Source: Pseudarthrobacter oxydans (lineage in GTDB: Bacteria; Actinomycetota; Actinomycetes; Actinomycetales; Micrococcaceae). From it: a stretch of DNA of 64,000 bases. The stretch's first letter is position 1. Every line of letters starts with the position of its first letter. The translations under genes and the position numbers were made by a program. Positions 1 to 8,050 of the stretch are shown here, in pieces. The stretch is from positions 2,418,001-2,482,000 of the forward strand of contig NZ_CP139438.1 of NCBI RefSeq assembly GCF_034258515.1, read 5' to 3'. The notes beneath the pieces are model-generated. The model did no database searches. It saw only the letters and a program-made list of their open reading frames with translations, and was not told where the DNA came from.

Positions 1-289
1 AGCGGCCGCTTTGGATATGCCTGGTGAGGTCAAGCGTCAGGGTTTCTTCCGGCCCCTGGACCCCACGGACAGGGTGGTCAGGCCGCACCTGGACCCGCCA
101 GATTTCGTGGTCCACCAGTCCGCGGCCGCTGCCAAGCGGAGCGCGGCTTTCTTCCGCCCACCATTGCCGGCGTTCGTACCAGCGCACCGGTTCAGCACAA
201 ACAGCATAGGAACGTCCTGCCCACAGCAGGCGCTGCGGTTCGCCGTCGGCGGTGCACTCGACGTCCACGGATTGGCTGAACATGCCCAT
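1..289 (-). CDS. DUF6504 family protein (3' end beyond the window)
   Basis: This minus-strand frame starts at ATG 289 behind a GGGAGG ribosome site and runs off the left edge, leaving about 96 codons. The protein begins MGMFSQSVDVECTADGEP and carries the LLWAGR, RWYERR.WW and GLVDHEIWRVQV blocks that I recognise from DUF6504. In actinobacteria this small family often lies beside the imuA/imuB/dnaE2 mutagenic-repair genes, so those may lie further left; that is inference. A LexA-like palindrome lies 22-51 bases upstream, which fits SOS control. The biochemical role of DUF6504 is unknown to me. Confidence 0.8.
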   Translation of the reverse strand, partial: MGMFSQSVDVECTADGEPQRLLWAGRSYAVCAEPVRWYERRQWWAEESRAPLGSGRGLVDHEIWRVQVRPDHPVRGVQGPEETLTLDLTRHIQSGR

Positions 290-310
290 GGCGCCTCCCG
301 GATCTCATCT

Positions 311-340
311 GGCTTATTCGAATACTTGTTCGAATAAGCC
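311..340. promoter_or_regulatory. LexA/SOS-box palindrome
   Basis: A 12-base arm GGCTTATTCGAA (311-322) is perfectly inverted as TTCGAATAAGCC (329-340) around a 6-base spacer. The core TTCGAAT-N4-GTTCGAA differs by one base from the actinobacterial LexA consensus TCGAAC-N4-GTTCGA. It sits just upstream of the DUF6504 gene. Confidence 0.8.
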
Positions 341-446
341 CAGTCTACCCCTGCCCTGAACGTGCGCAAAGAAGGTTCAGAGGAAGGACTGAGGAGAATG
401 GCGCGCAAGGGTGGACGGACCGATCGACAGGGAGCAGGATGGTGCC

Positions 447-836
447 ATGAGCACCCAAGACGCACTTCTTAAGCAGGCAAGCATCTCAACCCAGGACTCC
501 ACCGTGGTGGCCACGTTCAATATAGACGGCACCATCCCGGCGTCCGGTGCTTACGTGGTAGGTCTGGTAGGGGCTACTCCGGACTATTCAACACAACGGC
601 GGCTATGCATTGAGTTCATGAACGGGGAGGCGATTGCCTTTTATTCATTCAACCGTGAACAGGGAGTCGAAGAAGACTACGACCTGTCCGGTGTGACCCA
701 CTCCGACAGCACCATTACGGGCAGCTTTCCCCTGGCGGCCTTGAACGGCCTTGGCAAGGGGCATGTCATGTCAGCCTTCAGCGAGGCCGAGGGCAGGGAA
801 TTCCAGCACGGCGTCCCCGTGGAGGAACACCTCTAA
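447..836 (+). CDS. Hypothetical protein, 129 aa
   Basis: I chose ATG 447 because GGAGCAGG lies just before it; an upstream in-frame ATG at 411 lacks a site. The protein is soluble-looking and mildly acidic, with no signal peptide or membrane segment. Its pattern is beta-strand-like: VVATFNIDGTIP near residue 20, and an aromatic-rich AIAFYSFNRE near residue 68. I do not recognise the family. It is transcribed away from the LexA box and stands alone between the DUF6504 gene and chorismate mutase. Confidence 0.6.
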   Translation: MSTQDALLKQASISTQDSTVVATFNIDGTIPASGAYVVGLVGATPDYSTQRRLCIEFMNGEAIAFYSFNREQGVEEDYDLSGVTHSDSTITGSFPLAALNGLGKGHVMSAFSEAEGREFQHGVPVEEHL

Positions 837-855
837 ACAAGGGCTTGCGGGCAGT

Positions 856-1176
856 TCAGCTGTTCCCTTTGTGGACCCGCATTTCCAGTTCGATGAAGCC
901 GGAGATCATTGCCCGGTACGTGGACTCCACAATGTCCGGGTCGATGTCTTTTTTCTCGGCTGCCGAGCGGACATGCTCAATGATCCGTTCCACGCGCCCG
1001 GGCGCACGGACCTCGGCGTCATCACCCTTGAGGGTTCCGGCAATCCGGATCAGCCGTTCCCGGCGGGCGATGAGGGTGACAATCTGCTCATCCACCTCGT
1101 CGACAGCAATGCGGACCGCAGCGAGCTGTTCCTTGTCGGCCAAAGCATCTCGATCATTTCCTTGAATTGTCGCCAT
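856..1176 (-). CDS. Chorismate mutase, AroQ type
   Basis: This 106-residue all-helical protein matches the stand-alone AroQ chorismate mutase fold, which converts chorismate to prephenate for Phe/Tyr synthesis. Visible family features are the first helix with VDEVDEQIVTLIARRERLI (two Arg in the active-site helix), a GDDAEVRAPGR loop, and the late helix RAMISGFIELEMR. I start at ATG 1176 (MATIQGND), which gives the usual length; the longer in-frame start at 1218 overlaps the divergent VOC gene. The gene is monocistronic and diverges from the VOC gene, 19 bases away. Confidence 0.85.
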   Translation of the reverse strand: MATIQGNDRDALADKEQLAAVRIAVDEVDEQIVTLIARRERLIRIAGTLKGDDAEVRAPGRVERIIEHVRSAAEKKDIDPDIVESTYRAMISGFIELEMRVHKGNS

Positions 1177-1195
1177 CGTCTGACAGTATCGAAGC

Positions 1196-1618
1196 ATGCA
1201 GCCCAGAGTCGACTTCATCTCACTAGGTGTCCGCAGCGTTTCCGCCTCCCGCGCGTTCTATGTGGACGGCCTTGGCTGGCCGGTCCACCGTGAACTTGAG
1301 GGTGATGTTGTGTTCATCCAGGTGAACCACGGTTTGGTGCTGTCCCTGTGGGACGTCCGCCAGATGCAGGCTGACGCCGGCGTCAGTCCGCCCGGTCCGG
1401 TTCCCTGCATCACGCTTAGCCACAACCTTCCGTCCACTGAGGACGTGGACCGGGTCATGGAAGAAGCGGCCGCGGCGGGGGCTGCCATCATCGCGGAGCC
1501 CATCACCCAGCCGTGGGGCGGGTACAGCGGATACTTCGCCGATCCGGACGGCTTCCGGTGGGAGGTTGCCTACAACCCCGCCTGGAGAGTGGACGACGAC
1601 GGCGCGGTCACCGTATAG
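1196..1618 (+). CDS. VOC (glyoxalase/bleomycin-resistance) family protein
   Basis: The 140-residue protein has one vicinal-oxygen-chelate module pair. It opens with ISLGVRSVSASRAFYVDGLGW and ends with GYSGYFADPDGFRWEVAYNP, the classic YFxDPDGxxWE signature with the metal-ligand Glu. Substrate cannot be told from sequence; the subgroup is usually annotated as a glyoxalase-like or lactoylglutathione-lyase-like protein. Its stop lies 27 bases from the convergent SRAP gene. Confidence 0.85.
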   Translation: MQPRVDFISLGVRSVSASRAFYVDGLGWPVHRELEGDVVFIQVNHGLVLSLWDVRQMQADAGVSPPGPVPCITLSHNLPSTEDVDRVMEEAAAAGAAIIAEPITQPWGGYSGYFADPDGFRWEVAYNPAWRVDDDGAVTV

Positions 1619-1645
1619 CGCTTGCCGCGGGTCCGCGACGGACTA

Positions 1646-2407
1646 CTAGAAGAGGGCCTCCACGGGCCGGATGAGTTCCGGCCCGTTGTTCCGGACGTTG
1701 CCGACTTCTTTTCCCACAGAGTCCACGTGCCAGTCCGCCGCCACGTCCTTGACCCCCGCCCGCACCAGGTCCACCAGGCCGGCGGCTTCGTCCGCGGTTG
1801 GGTCGAGCCATGCCCGCATCGTGGCTTTGTCCATCGGCAGCGGCACGCGGTCATGCAAGGCCGTCAGTTTTCCAAACACCGTTGACTCGCTGCCGGGCGG
1901 CGGGGTGTCAGTGGTCAGGATGGCCGTGGAGAGCATCCAGCCGCCCGGCTCCCCCGCCGGCCACGCGGGATCCTTCCACCACTCATAGAGCCCTGCGAAG
2001 ACCAGGCCCTTACCCCCGTCCGGATGGACATAGTACGGCTGCTTCGACTTTCCCGGCCCCTGCTTCCATTCGTAGTATCCATCTGCCGGGACCGCACAGC
2101 GGCGCGACCTGGCGGCCTTGCGGAACGCCGGCTTCTCAAGCACGGACTCACTGCGTGCGTTGATCATCCGCGAGCCGATGCCCGGGTCGTTGGCCCAGGA
2201 CGGGACCAGCCCCCACCGGGCAACATGGAGCTGGCGCACCTGCCTGGCAGCCGGCCCGTCATCCACCAGGCGTTCAAGGACGATGGGAACGTCGTCCGTC
2301 GGGGCGACATTCCACGACGGAGGAATGTTCACCTCGTCCTCCAGCTCGGCGTCGAACTCGGCCAGGAGGTCCCCCACGGCACGGGCCATGACATAGCGTC
2401 CACACAT
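1646..2407 (-). CDS. SRAP domain protein (YedK/HMCES-like), abasic-site DNA-protein crosslinker
   Basis: The frame is open further upstream, but the true start is ATG 2407, giving MCGRY with the catalytic Cys2 exposed after Met removal, as the family requires. Other hallmarks in the 253 residues are PSWNVAPT (conserved Asn), ARSE, GYYEWK (active-site Glu) and ALHDRVPLPM (active-site His). SRAP proteins covalently trap abasic sites in single-stranded DNA. The domain is linked with SOS genes in bacteria, which fits a LexA box 2 kb away, although I see no LexA site at this gene. Confidence 0.93.
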   Translation of the reverse strand: MCGRYVMARAVGDLLAEFDAELEDEVNIPPSWNVAPTDDVPIVLERLVDDGPAARQVRQLHVARWGLVPSWANDPGIGSRMINARSESVLEKPAFRKAARSRRCAVPADGYYEWKQGPGKSKQPYYVHPDGGKGLVFAGLYEWWKDPAWPAGEPGGWMLSTAILTTDTPPPGSESTVFGKLTALHDRVPLPMDKATMRAWLDPTADEAAGLVDLVRAGVKDVAADWHVDSVGKEVGNVRNNGPELIRPVEALF

Positions 2408-2546
2408 GGCTCCAGCATGCCACCGGCGCCAGATGGTGTCATCCGAAGGACATATGAACGGCCTGCGGCCTCTGTTGGCCGGGAATAGGCACCGCCGCGT
2501 TACCGTTGTCAGGAACGAAACCGTCAACGACACAGAGGAGAGCTCC

Positions 2547-2804
2547 GTGGACTTCACTCCCGACTCCGGCACCATCACCATGTTTTCCACTACCTGGTGC
2601 GGCTACTGCAACCGGCTGAAGAAGCAGCTGGATGCCCAGGGCATCGGCTACACCGAGATCAACATCGAGGAAGTCGAAGGCACTGCCGAACTCGTGGAGC
2701 AGCTTAACGGGGGCAACCGCACGGTACCCACCGTCCTCTTCCCGGACGGCACCGCGGCCACGAATCCGTCCGCAGCCGAGGTCAAGACCCGCCTCGCAGC
2801 CTAG
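2547..2804 (+). CDS. Mycoredoxin-like glutaredoxin
   Basis: The 85-residue thioredoxin-fold protein has MFSTTWCGYCNRLKKQL (CxxC redox site), NIEEVEGTAELVEQLNGGNRTVPTV (cis-Pro TVP motif) and a C-terminal NPSAAEVKTRLA helix. This is the mycoredoxin-1 pattern, which in actinobacteria reduces mycothiol mixed disulfides. The start is GTG 2547 behind GAGGAGAG; the in-frame extension upstream to 2406 overlaps the SRAP promoter and lacks family similarity. Confidence 0.9.
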   Translation: MDFTPDSGTITMFSTTWCGYCNRLKKQLDAQGIGYTEINIEEVEGTAELVEQLNGGNRTVPTVLFPDGTAATNPSAAEVKTRLAA

Positions 2805-2825
2805 GCGTTGACGCCATCGCGCGGG

Positions 2826-3575
2826 TCATGCCCCCAGGCTGCTGAAGGAAGCGGCCTTCAGGACGGCATGGCCCGCGTAGGCGGCAAGCAAGGCATTTTC
2901 CACCGCGGCAACGTCCACGCCAGGGACCAGGTCTTCGACCGCACCTGCCGTGGCGGGGTTCCAGTCCAGCCCCAGGGCGGCATAGCTGTCGGTCAGCACT
3001 TTGCGGATGGGCGCAGAGTTTTCCACCACAATGACGGAACTGAAGAGCCAGCCGCCGGCCACTACGCGTTGCGCCGTGCCCACCAGCTTCACCTGGTGGC
3101 CGCCGTCAGCCGGGTCGGTTCCGTGCACGCTGAACTCGCCGGGGCAGTATTCGCCCGGAATCTCGCCCACGGCCGCCTGAACGCCGACGCTGCGCAGTAC
3201 CTCGGCAAACAGCTCCCCAAAGTAACCGAACCTGGTTTTGGAGCCTGCGATGGCGTCGGCGTCCGGTTGAAGGTGGTCCACCACCAGGGTCCCCTCATGG
3301 TAGGCGGCCGCCCGCCCCCCTGCCCGGCGGACCAGGGGCTCGAAGCCGTTGGCCCTGCACGCCCGGGCAGCCGCCTCAAAGCCCGGCAACCGGGTGTCAC
3401 GCTGGCCGAAGGCCACGGTGGGCGCAGGCCGGTAAAGCCGGAGTGTGGGGCCAATGTCCCCCTTCTTCACCCGTGCCAGGAGTTCCAGGCCGAGCTCCAG
3501 GTCACGGCCCGCGCCCAGCGACTTTTCCTGCCGCACAACGGTTAGCGTGCGGGGCCCCGGGCCGTCGTCGTACAT
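2826..3575 (-). CDS. Lipoate-protein-ligase A family protein
   Basis: The 249-residue protein has the BPL/LplA catalytic fold: LRLYRPAPTVAFGQRDTR near residue 40, VRRAGGRAAAYHEGTLVVD (RRxGGG-like loop) near residue 78, then GEYCPGEFSVHG, KLVGTAQRVV and WLFSSVIVV. The lysine in KLVGTAQR is the likely ligand-activating residue. Enzymes of this fold attach lipoate or octanoate to carrier proteins; the exact activity here is unknown. I chose ATG 3575; an in-frame ATG at 3599 would overlap the divergent DUF2177 gene, leaving the true start uncertain. Confidence 0.8.
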   Translation of the reverse strand: MYDDGPGPRTLTVVRQEKSLGAGRDLELGLELLARVKKGDIGPTLRLYRPAPTVAFGQRDTRLPGFEAAARACRANGFEPLVRRAGGRAAAYHEGTLVVDHLQPDADAIAGSKTRFGYFGELFAEVLRSVGVQAAVGEIPGEYCPGEFSVHGTDPADGGHQVKLVGTAQRVVAGGWLFSSVIVVENSAPIRKVLTDSYAALGLDWNPATAGAVEDLVPGVDVAAVENALLAAYAGHAVLKAASFSSLGA

Positions 3576-3591
3576 GTTGCTATGCTCCCCT

Positions 3592-3984
3592 ATGGTCATA
3601 TTGCAGTTCCTGGTGGTCGCCGCCGCCTTCGCGGCGATTGACGCCGTCTGGCTCAAGCTGATGAATCCCTTTTACCGCAGCCACATCGGCGAGCTGCTGG
3701 CGGATAAACCACACCTAGGTTACGCCGTCGCCTTCTATGTCATTTACATCGCCGGGATTGTGTTTTTCGCCCTCCGGCCTGCCCTCGACGGCGGCAACTG
3801 GCTCACTGCCCTGGGTTACGGCGCGGCATTGGGCGCCTTCGCCTACGCCACCTACGACCTCACCAATGCCGCCACCCTGAAGGTGTGGCCGCTGCAGCTG
3901 CTCGTGGTGGACATGCTGTGGGGCGCCGTACTCACCGGGCTGTCCACGGTTGCCGGCTGGCTTGTATTCCAGGGACGCGCCTGA
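3592..3984 (+). CDS. DUF2177 family membrane protein
   Basis: The 130-residue protein has four hydrophobic segments: residues 1-18, about 40-58, 70-88 and 100-122. It matches DUF2177 through DAVWLKLMNPFYR, then FFALRPAL, and FAYATYDLTNAATLKVWP. Start ATG 3592 gives MVILQF; an in-frame ATG at 3574 is possible. No clear ribosome site precedes either, and the divergent lplA-like start is only 16 bases away, so leaderless transcription is plausible. Function is unknown. Confidence 0.82.
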   Translation: MVILQFLVVAAAFAAIDAVWLKLMNPFYRSHIGELLADKPHLGYAVAFYVIYIAGIVFFALRPALDGGNWLTALGYGAALGAFAYATYDLTNAATLKVWPLQLLVVDMLWGAVLTGLSTVAGWLVFQGRA

Positions 3985-3995
3985 CGCTGACGCGG

Positions 3996-5708
3996 TCACG
4001 GGCCGCGGCGGCCCGCCCACAGCCCGTGCAGCAGCGGGACCACGGACCCGGCCATGAGGACGCTGCCCAGGACAAGGTCGTCTGCCCGCACCACGGCGCC
4101 GGCAATGAGCAGGGCCGCAAAAACAAGGGCCGACGCCGACCGCCGGGCCCTGCGGTCCAGCCGGGCGAGCTGCCGCTCAATGCGGGGATTAGCCACCGCA
4201 AGCGACCCCTCCTCGAGGCGGCCGGCCAGTGCCTCCAGGCGTTTGGGCAGGCGCAGGGCGATCGCCGCGGCGTCGAGGGCCTGCTGAACCACGTCCTGCA
4301 CGAGGTTGCCGCGCTCGTCCCGCAGCAGCCGGGCCGCATACGGTTCCACCGAGTCCCACAGGTTGAAGCGTTCATCAAGCGAGCTGCAGACACCGGACGT
4401 CAGTGACATCGCCCGGATGATCAGCAGGAAGTTCTCCGGGAACTGGAACGGCAAAGAGCGGATAACGTCACCGAATTCCACGCCGAAATCGCGGAACTCC
4501 TTGGGATCCACTTCACGAAGCTCGGCAAACCCCATCCCGCCGAAGCGGGCGAAGAGGTGCGTCATGGCCCTTTCCAGCTCCATGACGTCCGCCGACGGCG
4601 CCAGCACGCCGACGTCGTTGATCGCCGCCACCAGGCCCTTGCCGTCACGCGCGGCGGCCGCAATCAGCAGCTTCCTCAGCCCGCTGCGCGTGGAGTCGGT
4701 GACCTCACCCATCATGCCGAAGTCGATGAACGTCAGTTTCCACGGATGTCCCCCCGAGCCGGCGGAAACAGGAGTGACGAAGATGTTGCCCGGGTGCGGA
4801 TCCGCGTGGAAGAAGCCGGTGGTGAACAACTGGTCGAACATAACGGACGCGAACACCGGGGCCACTTCGGCCGGATCGATACCGGCGGCGCGAAGGGCTC
4901 CGGCCTCCGTGATCTTGATGGCTGTGACATCTTCAAGGGTAAGGACGCGCCGGGTGGTCCGCTCCCACGCGACGCGCGGCACGCCGACCCTGTCATCAGC
5001 TGCAAACGCGGCCTCGAAGCGCTCGGCATTTGCCGCCTCGTGCAGGTAGTCGATCTCCTCGAAACTCGTCTGCGCGAACTCCTCGACCAGCGCCGGGACG
5101 TCCGCACGGCTGGAAACCAGGCGGATGCGGCTGAGCCACCCTCCCACCTTGCGCAGGGCCGCAAGGTCGACGTCGACAATCCCGTCAATGCCCGGACGCT
5201 GCACCTTCAGGACCACGTTGCTGAGCCCGGTGTCGGCGGCGTCGGCGGGCAGGAGGCGGGCACGGTGCGCCTGGCCCAGCGAGGCGGCCGCGACCGGCAC
5301 CTCCTCGACGAAGGCGAACACCTGCTCAAGCCGGGCGCCCAGTTCCTTCTCCGCAAGGGCGCGGATCGCGGGAAACGGAACCGGGGGGACTTCGTCCTGC
5401 AGCCCCTCAAGCTCCCTGGTGATCTCGGGCGGAAGGACGTCGAGCCTGGAGGACAGGAACTGCCCCACCTTGATCATCAGGCCGCCCAGTTCCACTGCCA
5501 TCAGGTGGAAGTTCCGGGCGAAGCCCTGCATCCTCTTCGAACGTGTCCGTCCGGCGATGCGGGCAAGCCCGATCCGCGGGAGGAAAAGCTCAAACCACCA
5601 CGTCACAGCCAGGTTCCACGCGGCAAAGCGAAGGATGCGGCGGTAGCGGGCACGGGTGCCTCCGGCGCCGGGTACCCGGGCAGGGCGGTCCCGGCGGACG
5701 AACGCCAC
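3996..5708 (-). CDS. ABC1/AarF/UbiB family atypical kinase
   Basis: The 570-residue protein carries the UbiB kinase-like set: KVGQFLSSR (KxGQ motif), the Ala-rich loop VAAASLGQAH, VVLKVQRPG, the catalytic loop FFHADPHPGNIFV and FIDFGMMG (DFG). The C-terminus after residue 500 has two hydrophobic segments, ending near a GLWAGRRGP tail. The family acts on lipids or quinones at the membrane through ATPase activity; actinobacteria of this type use menaquinone. Its start is 5 bases from the PadR stop, so the two form an operon. Confidence 0.92.
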   Translation of the reverse strand: MAFVRRDRPARVPGAGGTRARYRRILRFAAWNLAVTWWFELFLPRIGLARIAGRTRSKRMQGFARNFHLMAVELGGLMIKVGQFLSSRLDVLPPEITRELEGLQDEVPPVPFPAIRALAEKELGARLEQVFAFVEEVPVAAASLGQAHRARLLPADAADTGLSNVVLKVQRPGIDGIVDVDLAALRKVGGWLSRIRLVSSRADVPALVEEFAQTSFEEIDYLHEAANAERFEAAFAADDRVGVPRVAWERTTRRVLTLEDVTAIKITEAGALRAAGIDPAEVAPVFASVMFDQLFTTGFFHADPHPGNIFVTPVSAGSGGHPWKLTFIDFGMMGEVTDSTRSGLRKLLIAAAARDGKGLVAAINDVGVLAPSADVMELERAMTHLFARFGGMGFAELREVDPKEFRDFGVEFGDVIRSLPFQFPENFLLIIRAMSLTSGVCSSLDERFNLWDSVEPYAARLLRDERGNLVQDVVQQALDAAAIALRLPKRLEALAGRLEEGSLAVANPRIERQLARLDRRARRSASALVFAALLIAGAVVRADDLVLGSVLMAGSVVPLLHGLWAGRRGP

Positions 5709-5713
5709 CCGCG

Positions 5714-6256
5714 TCAGTCCTGGGCGAGGATCGAATAGATCCGGCGCCGCGCCTCATCGAGCACTGCCACGGCCTGCCGCACCTGCTCCGGTGAACCCGT
5801 GCGGCCAACCTGGGCTGCAGCCTGGGCCAATTCCACACCGGCCTTGGGCAGGGCCGTAAACCCGCCGGCCTGGGAACCCGCTGATTCCCAGGGGGCCGCC
5901 GCGGCATGGTCGTTGGCCACTTCCTCACGGCCGGCCTCTGTCAGCGAATAGATCTTGCGGCTGTTGGACTCTTCCGCGCGGATGGTGCCCTCGTCCGCGA
6001 GCAGCTGCAGCGTGGGGTAGACCGAGCCGGCGCTTGGCTTCCAGCTGCCGTTGCTGCGCTCCTCGATTTCGCGGATGATCTGGTAGCCGTGCATGGGCCG
6101 CTCCGCCAGGAGGGCCAGCACGGCGGCGCGGACCTCGCCTTTGCCGGCGCGGGTTCCTGCGCGCTTTTCGAACCGGGAACGCAGTTCCTCGACGGCCTGC
6201 CACATGCCATCGATGTTGGTCCCGCCGAATCCGCCGGATTGATATGAACCACGCAT
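5714..6256 (-). CDS. PadR family transcriptional regulator
   Basis: The 180-residue protein has a PadR winged helix: VRAAVLALLAERPMHGYQ, then GSVYPTLQLLADEGTI and SRKIYSLTEAGRE. The first 40 residues are Gly-rich (MRGSYQSGGFGG). A C-terminal helical segment (VRQAVAVLDEARRRIYSIL) likely dimerises. Start ATG 6256 follows AAGGGAGAA. It heads the operon with the AarF kinase. Triple 10-base repeats upstream look like its own operator, so autoregulation is likely. Confidence 0.9.
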   Translation of the reverse strand: MRGSYQSGGFGGTNIDGMWQAVEELRSRFEKRAGTRAGKGEVRAAVLALLAERPMHGYQIIREIEERSNGSWKPSAGSVYPTLQLLADEGTIRAEESNSRKIYSLTEAGREEVANDHAAAAPWESAGSQAGGFTALPKAGVELAQAAAQVGRTGSPEQVRQAVAVLDEARRRIYSILAQD

Positions 6257-6280
6257 GATGTTCTCCCTTGTGAATCCTGA

Positions 6281-6308
6281 ACGATATACAACGATACTCA
6301 ACGACACA
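6281..6308. promoter_or_regulatory. Candidate PadR operator: three 10-bp-phased ACGA repeats
   Basis: The units ACGATATACA, ACGATACTCA and ACGACACAGG follow in register at 6281, 6291 and 6301, one per helical turn. On the minus strand this reads as repeated TATCGTT. It lies 25-52 bases upstream of the PadR start, where a core promoter would be. Confidence 0.6.
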
Positions 6309-6383
6309 GGCTCGGAGCTAGGGGCAGGGGAGATTTCATGAGCGCGCGGCTTCGGCCTCTGCGGCCGAAATCCGCGCGCAATG

Positions 6384-7187
6384 TCAGGTTCTGCGGATGG
6401 TGAGAATCTGCTCGGCACGCCCGAACGGACCCTGGAGGTCGTGCAGCACGGTGGATGTCAGGCCAATCCCGTCTCCGCCGAACGACACAGCATTGTCCAG
6501 GCCCAGCCATTCCCCCTCGGGGCGGCGGTACATGTGGATCTGGAGGTCCAGGTTGGGAAAGGCATAACTGTCCTTGCCCGGGGGGACCCTGGCCGCAATA
6601 CCGTTGGCGGTGTCCACGAGCCCCATGAGCCGGGCAAGGTCGCCGCTGTCGCCACGGTCCGTCAGGGGGTGGTCTGTCCGGAGCCAGACCTTTCCGGCAC
6701 CCGGCCGGTGCCCTTCCGCCACCCTCATTTCAAGGGAGCGGATGTAGCCGCCCGGCCAGACGGACGCGCCGTCGTAAGGCTTGCAGTCCTCCGGTCCGGG
6801 AATCGGGTTGTCTTCGATGGCCGCCACTTCGGTGGTATCGCTGGTGACCAGCCGCCAGGCGGTGGCGCGAATGGCAGTCCGCCCGCCGGCCACCAGTTCC
6901 GCCTGGAGGAGTTCGATGGTCTTCCCCGGCCGGAGGGTGGTGGTTTCGATATGGAAGGCGCCGCCCGGGATGAGCCCCAGGATCTCGTAGCTGATCCGCG
7001 CCATCCGCATGTCCGCCCGCGGCTCATGCCGTTCCAGGCTGTCCGCCATCAGGCCTGACGCGGGTGCCATGTGCTGCTCGTGCACGTTCCAGGCGCCCTG
7101 GGCATGGATGGTGGAACGGAATCGTCCCCCGCCCAGGTCCAGGTAGTAGAAGCTTCCTGCGGCCAGTTCAGGCAAATCTGCGGTCAA
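6384..7187 (-). CDS. Acyl-CoA thioesterase-like protein (double hotdog)
   Basis: The 267-residue protein resembles the TesB-like thioesterase family: an N-terminal hotdog with GGRFRSTIHAQGAWN, AHM-type PASGLMADSLERH and IETTTLRPGKTIELLQAEL, and a second half with WLRTDHPLTD, LARLMGLVDTANGI and PNLDLQIHMYRRPEGEW. Such enzymes hydrolyse acyl-CoA thioesters. A third of the way in, ATAWRLVTSD matches the usual hotdog strand. It stands alone; 185 bases of non-coding DNA upstream separate it from the EEP gene. Confidence 0.8.
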   Translation of the reverse strand: MTADLPELAAGSFYYLDLGGGRFRSTIHAQGAWNVHEQHMAPASGLMADSLERHEPRADMRMARISYEILGLIPGGAFHIETTTLRPGKTIELLQAELVAGGRTAIRATAWRLVTSDTTEVAAIEDNPIPGPEDCKPYDGASVWPGGYIRSLEMRVAEGHRPGAGKVWLRTDHPLTDRGDSGDLARLMGLVDTANGIAARVPPGKDSYAFPNLDLQIHMYRRPEGEWLGLDNAVSFGGDGIGLTSTVLHDLQGPFGRAEQILTIRRT

Positions 7188-7372
7188 AGCGCGCCCCTCC
7201 GGTGATACTCAGTGAATTGGCCTTAACTCTATCCGCCGTCCCCCGGACCGGCGGCAGAGGCGGTCTGCCGAGGGAGACTTGGCCGGACGCGGCGAAATGT
7301 TGGAGCCGGACAGGATTGATCCGACTAGACTCGGAAACTGGTCCTGTCAGCAACCCTCGGAAGAGGTGTTCC

Positions 7373-8050
7373 ATGCGTGTCATCAGCTACAACCTCCGCA
7401 AACACAAGGCGAGCGGTGAACTCCTCGCCCTGGCGCGGAACCATGACATTGATGCGCTCTGCCTCCAGGAGGTGGATTCCAGCGACCTCCCCGAGACGCT
7501 GGGGCCGCTGCACCTGGCGGATGCCACCAAGGGCAACCGGCTGGGGCTGGCCATCTATTACCGGATGAGCCGCTTCACTGCCCTGGACACCCAGTCCTTC
7601 GCGCTCAAGAAGTCAATGCACGACCGGGTCCTGGCCCCGGCCCATGAGCGGCTGATCGGCACCCGGGTGATGGACAACGAGACGCAGCATGAGCTGGTCA
7701 TCGGCTCCTTCCACGCCGCGCCCCTCACGGCTTCGAACTCGCTGCGGCGGAAGCAGATCCACGCCGCCCATGCCGAGCTGCTCAGCATGGGCAAAGGCCT
7801 GATGACCCTGATGGTGGGCGACTTCAACTATCCGTTCTTCACGAAGAACCTGGACCTGCACATGAAGAACTCCGGCTATGCCCTGTCGCTCAGCAACAGG
7901 CGCACCTACACCCGGTACAAGGTATTCAAGGGCCACTTCGATTTTGCAACGTCACTGGGCCTCGACATCGAAAGCGTCGAAACGCTTCCACGCGGGAACT
8001 CGGACCACCTCCCGATCCTGGTCACCGCCGAATACGGTCCGGACTACTAG
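7373..8050 (+). CDS. Endonuclease/exonuclease/phosphatase family protein
   Basis: Start ATG 7373 follows GGAAGAGG and gives MRVISYNLRKHKAS, the usual N-terminus of this fold. The 225 residues keep the metal and catalytic residues: SYNLR (Asn), LCLQEVD (Glu), GSFHAAP (His), VGDFNYPF (Asp/Asn) and GNSDHLPIL (terminal Asp-His pair). Substrate (DNA, phosphoinositide or other phosphodiester) cannot be predicted. Its TAG stop shares a CTAG palindrome with the convergent Nudix gene. Confidence 0.85.
   Translation: MRVISYNLRKHKASGELLALARNHDIDALCLQEVDSSDLPETLGPLHLADATKGNRLGLAIYYRMSRFTALDTQSFALKKSMHDRVLAPAHERLIGTRVMDNETQHELVIGSFHAAPLTASNSLRRKQIHAAHAELLSMGKGLMTLMVGDFNYPFFTKNLDLHMKNSGYALSLSNRRTYTRYKVFKGHFDFATSLGLDIESVETLPRGNSDHLPILVTAEYGPDY

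Noticed and set aside
4557..5738. 393-codon plus-strand frame
   Set aside because: Antisense shadow of the AarF kinase; His/Arg-rich composition and no ribosome site.
6311..6383. Inverted repeats between PadR region and thioesterase
   Set aside because: GCGCGCGGCTTCGGCCTCTGCGG-type stems are short and GC-driven; too weak to call a terminator.
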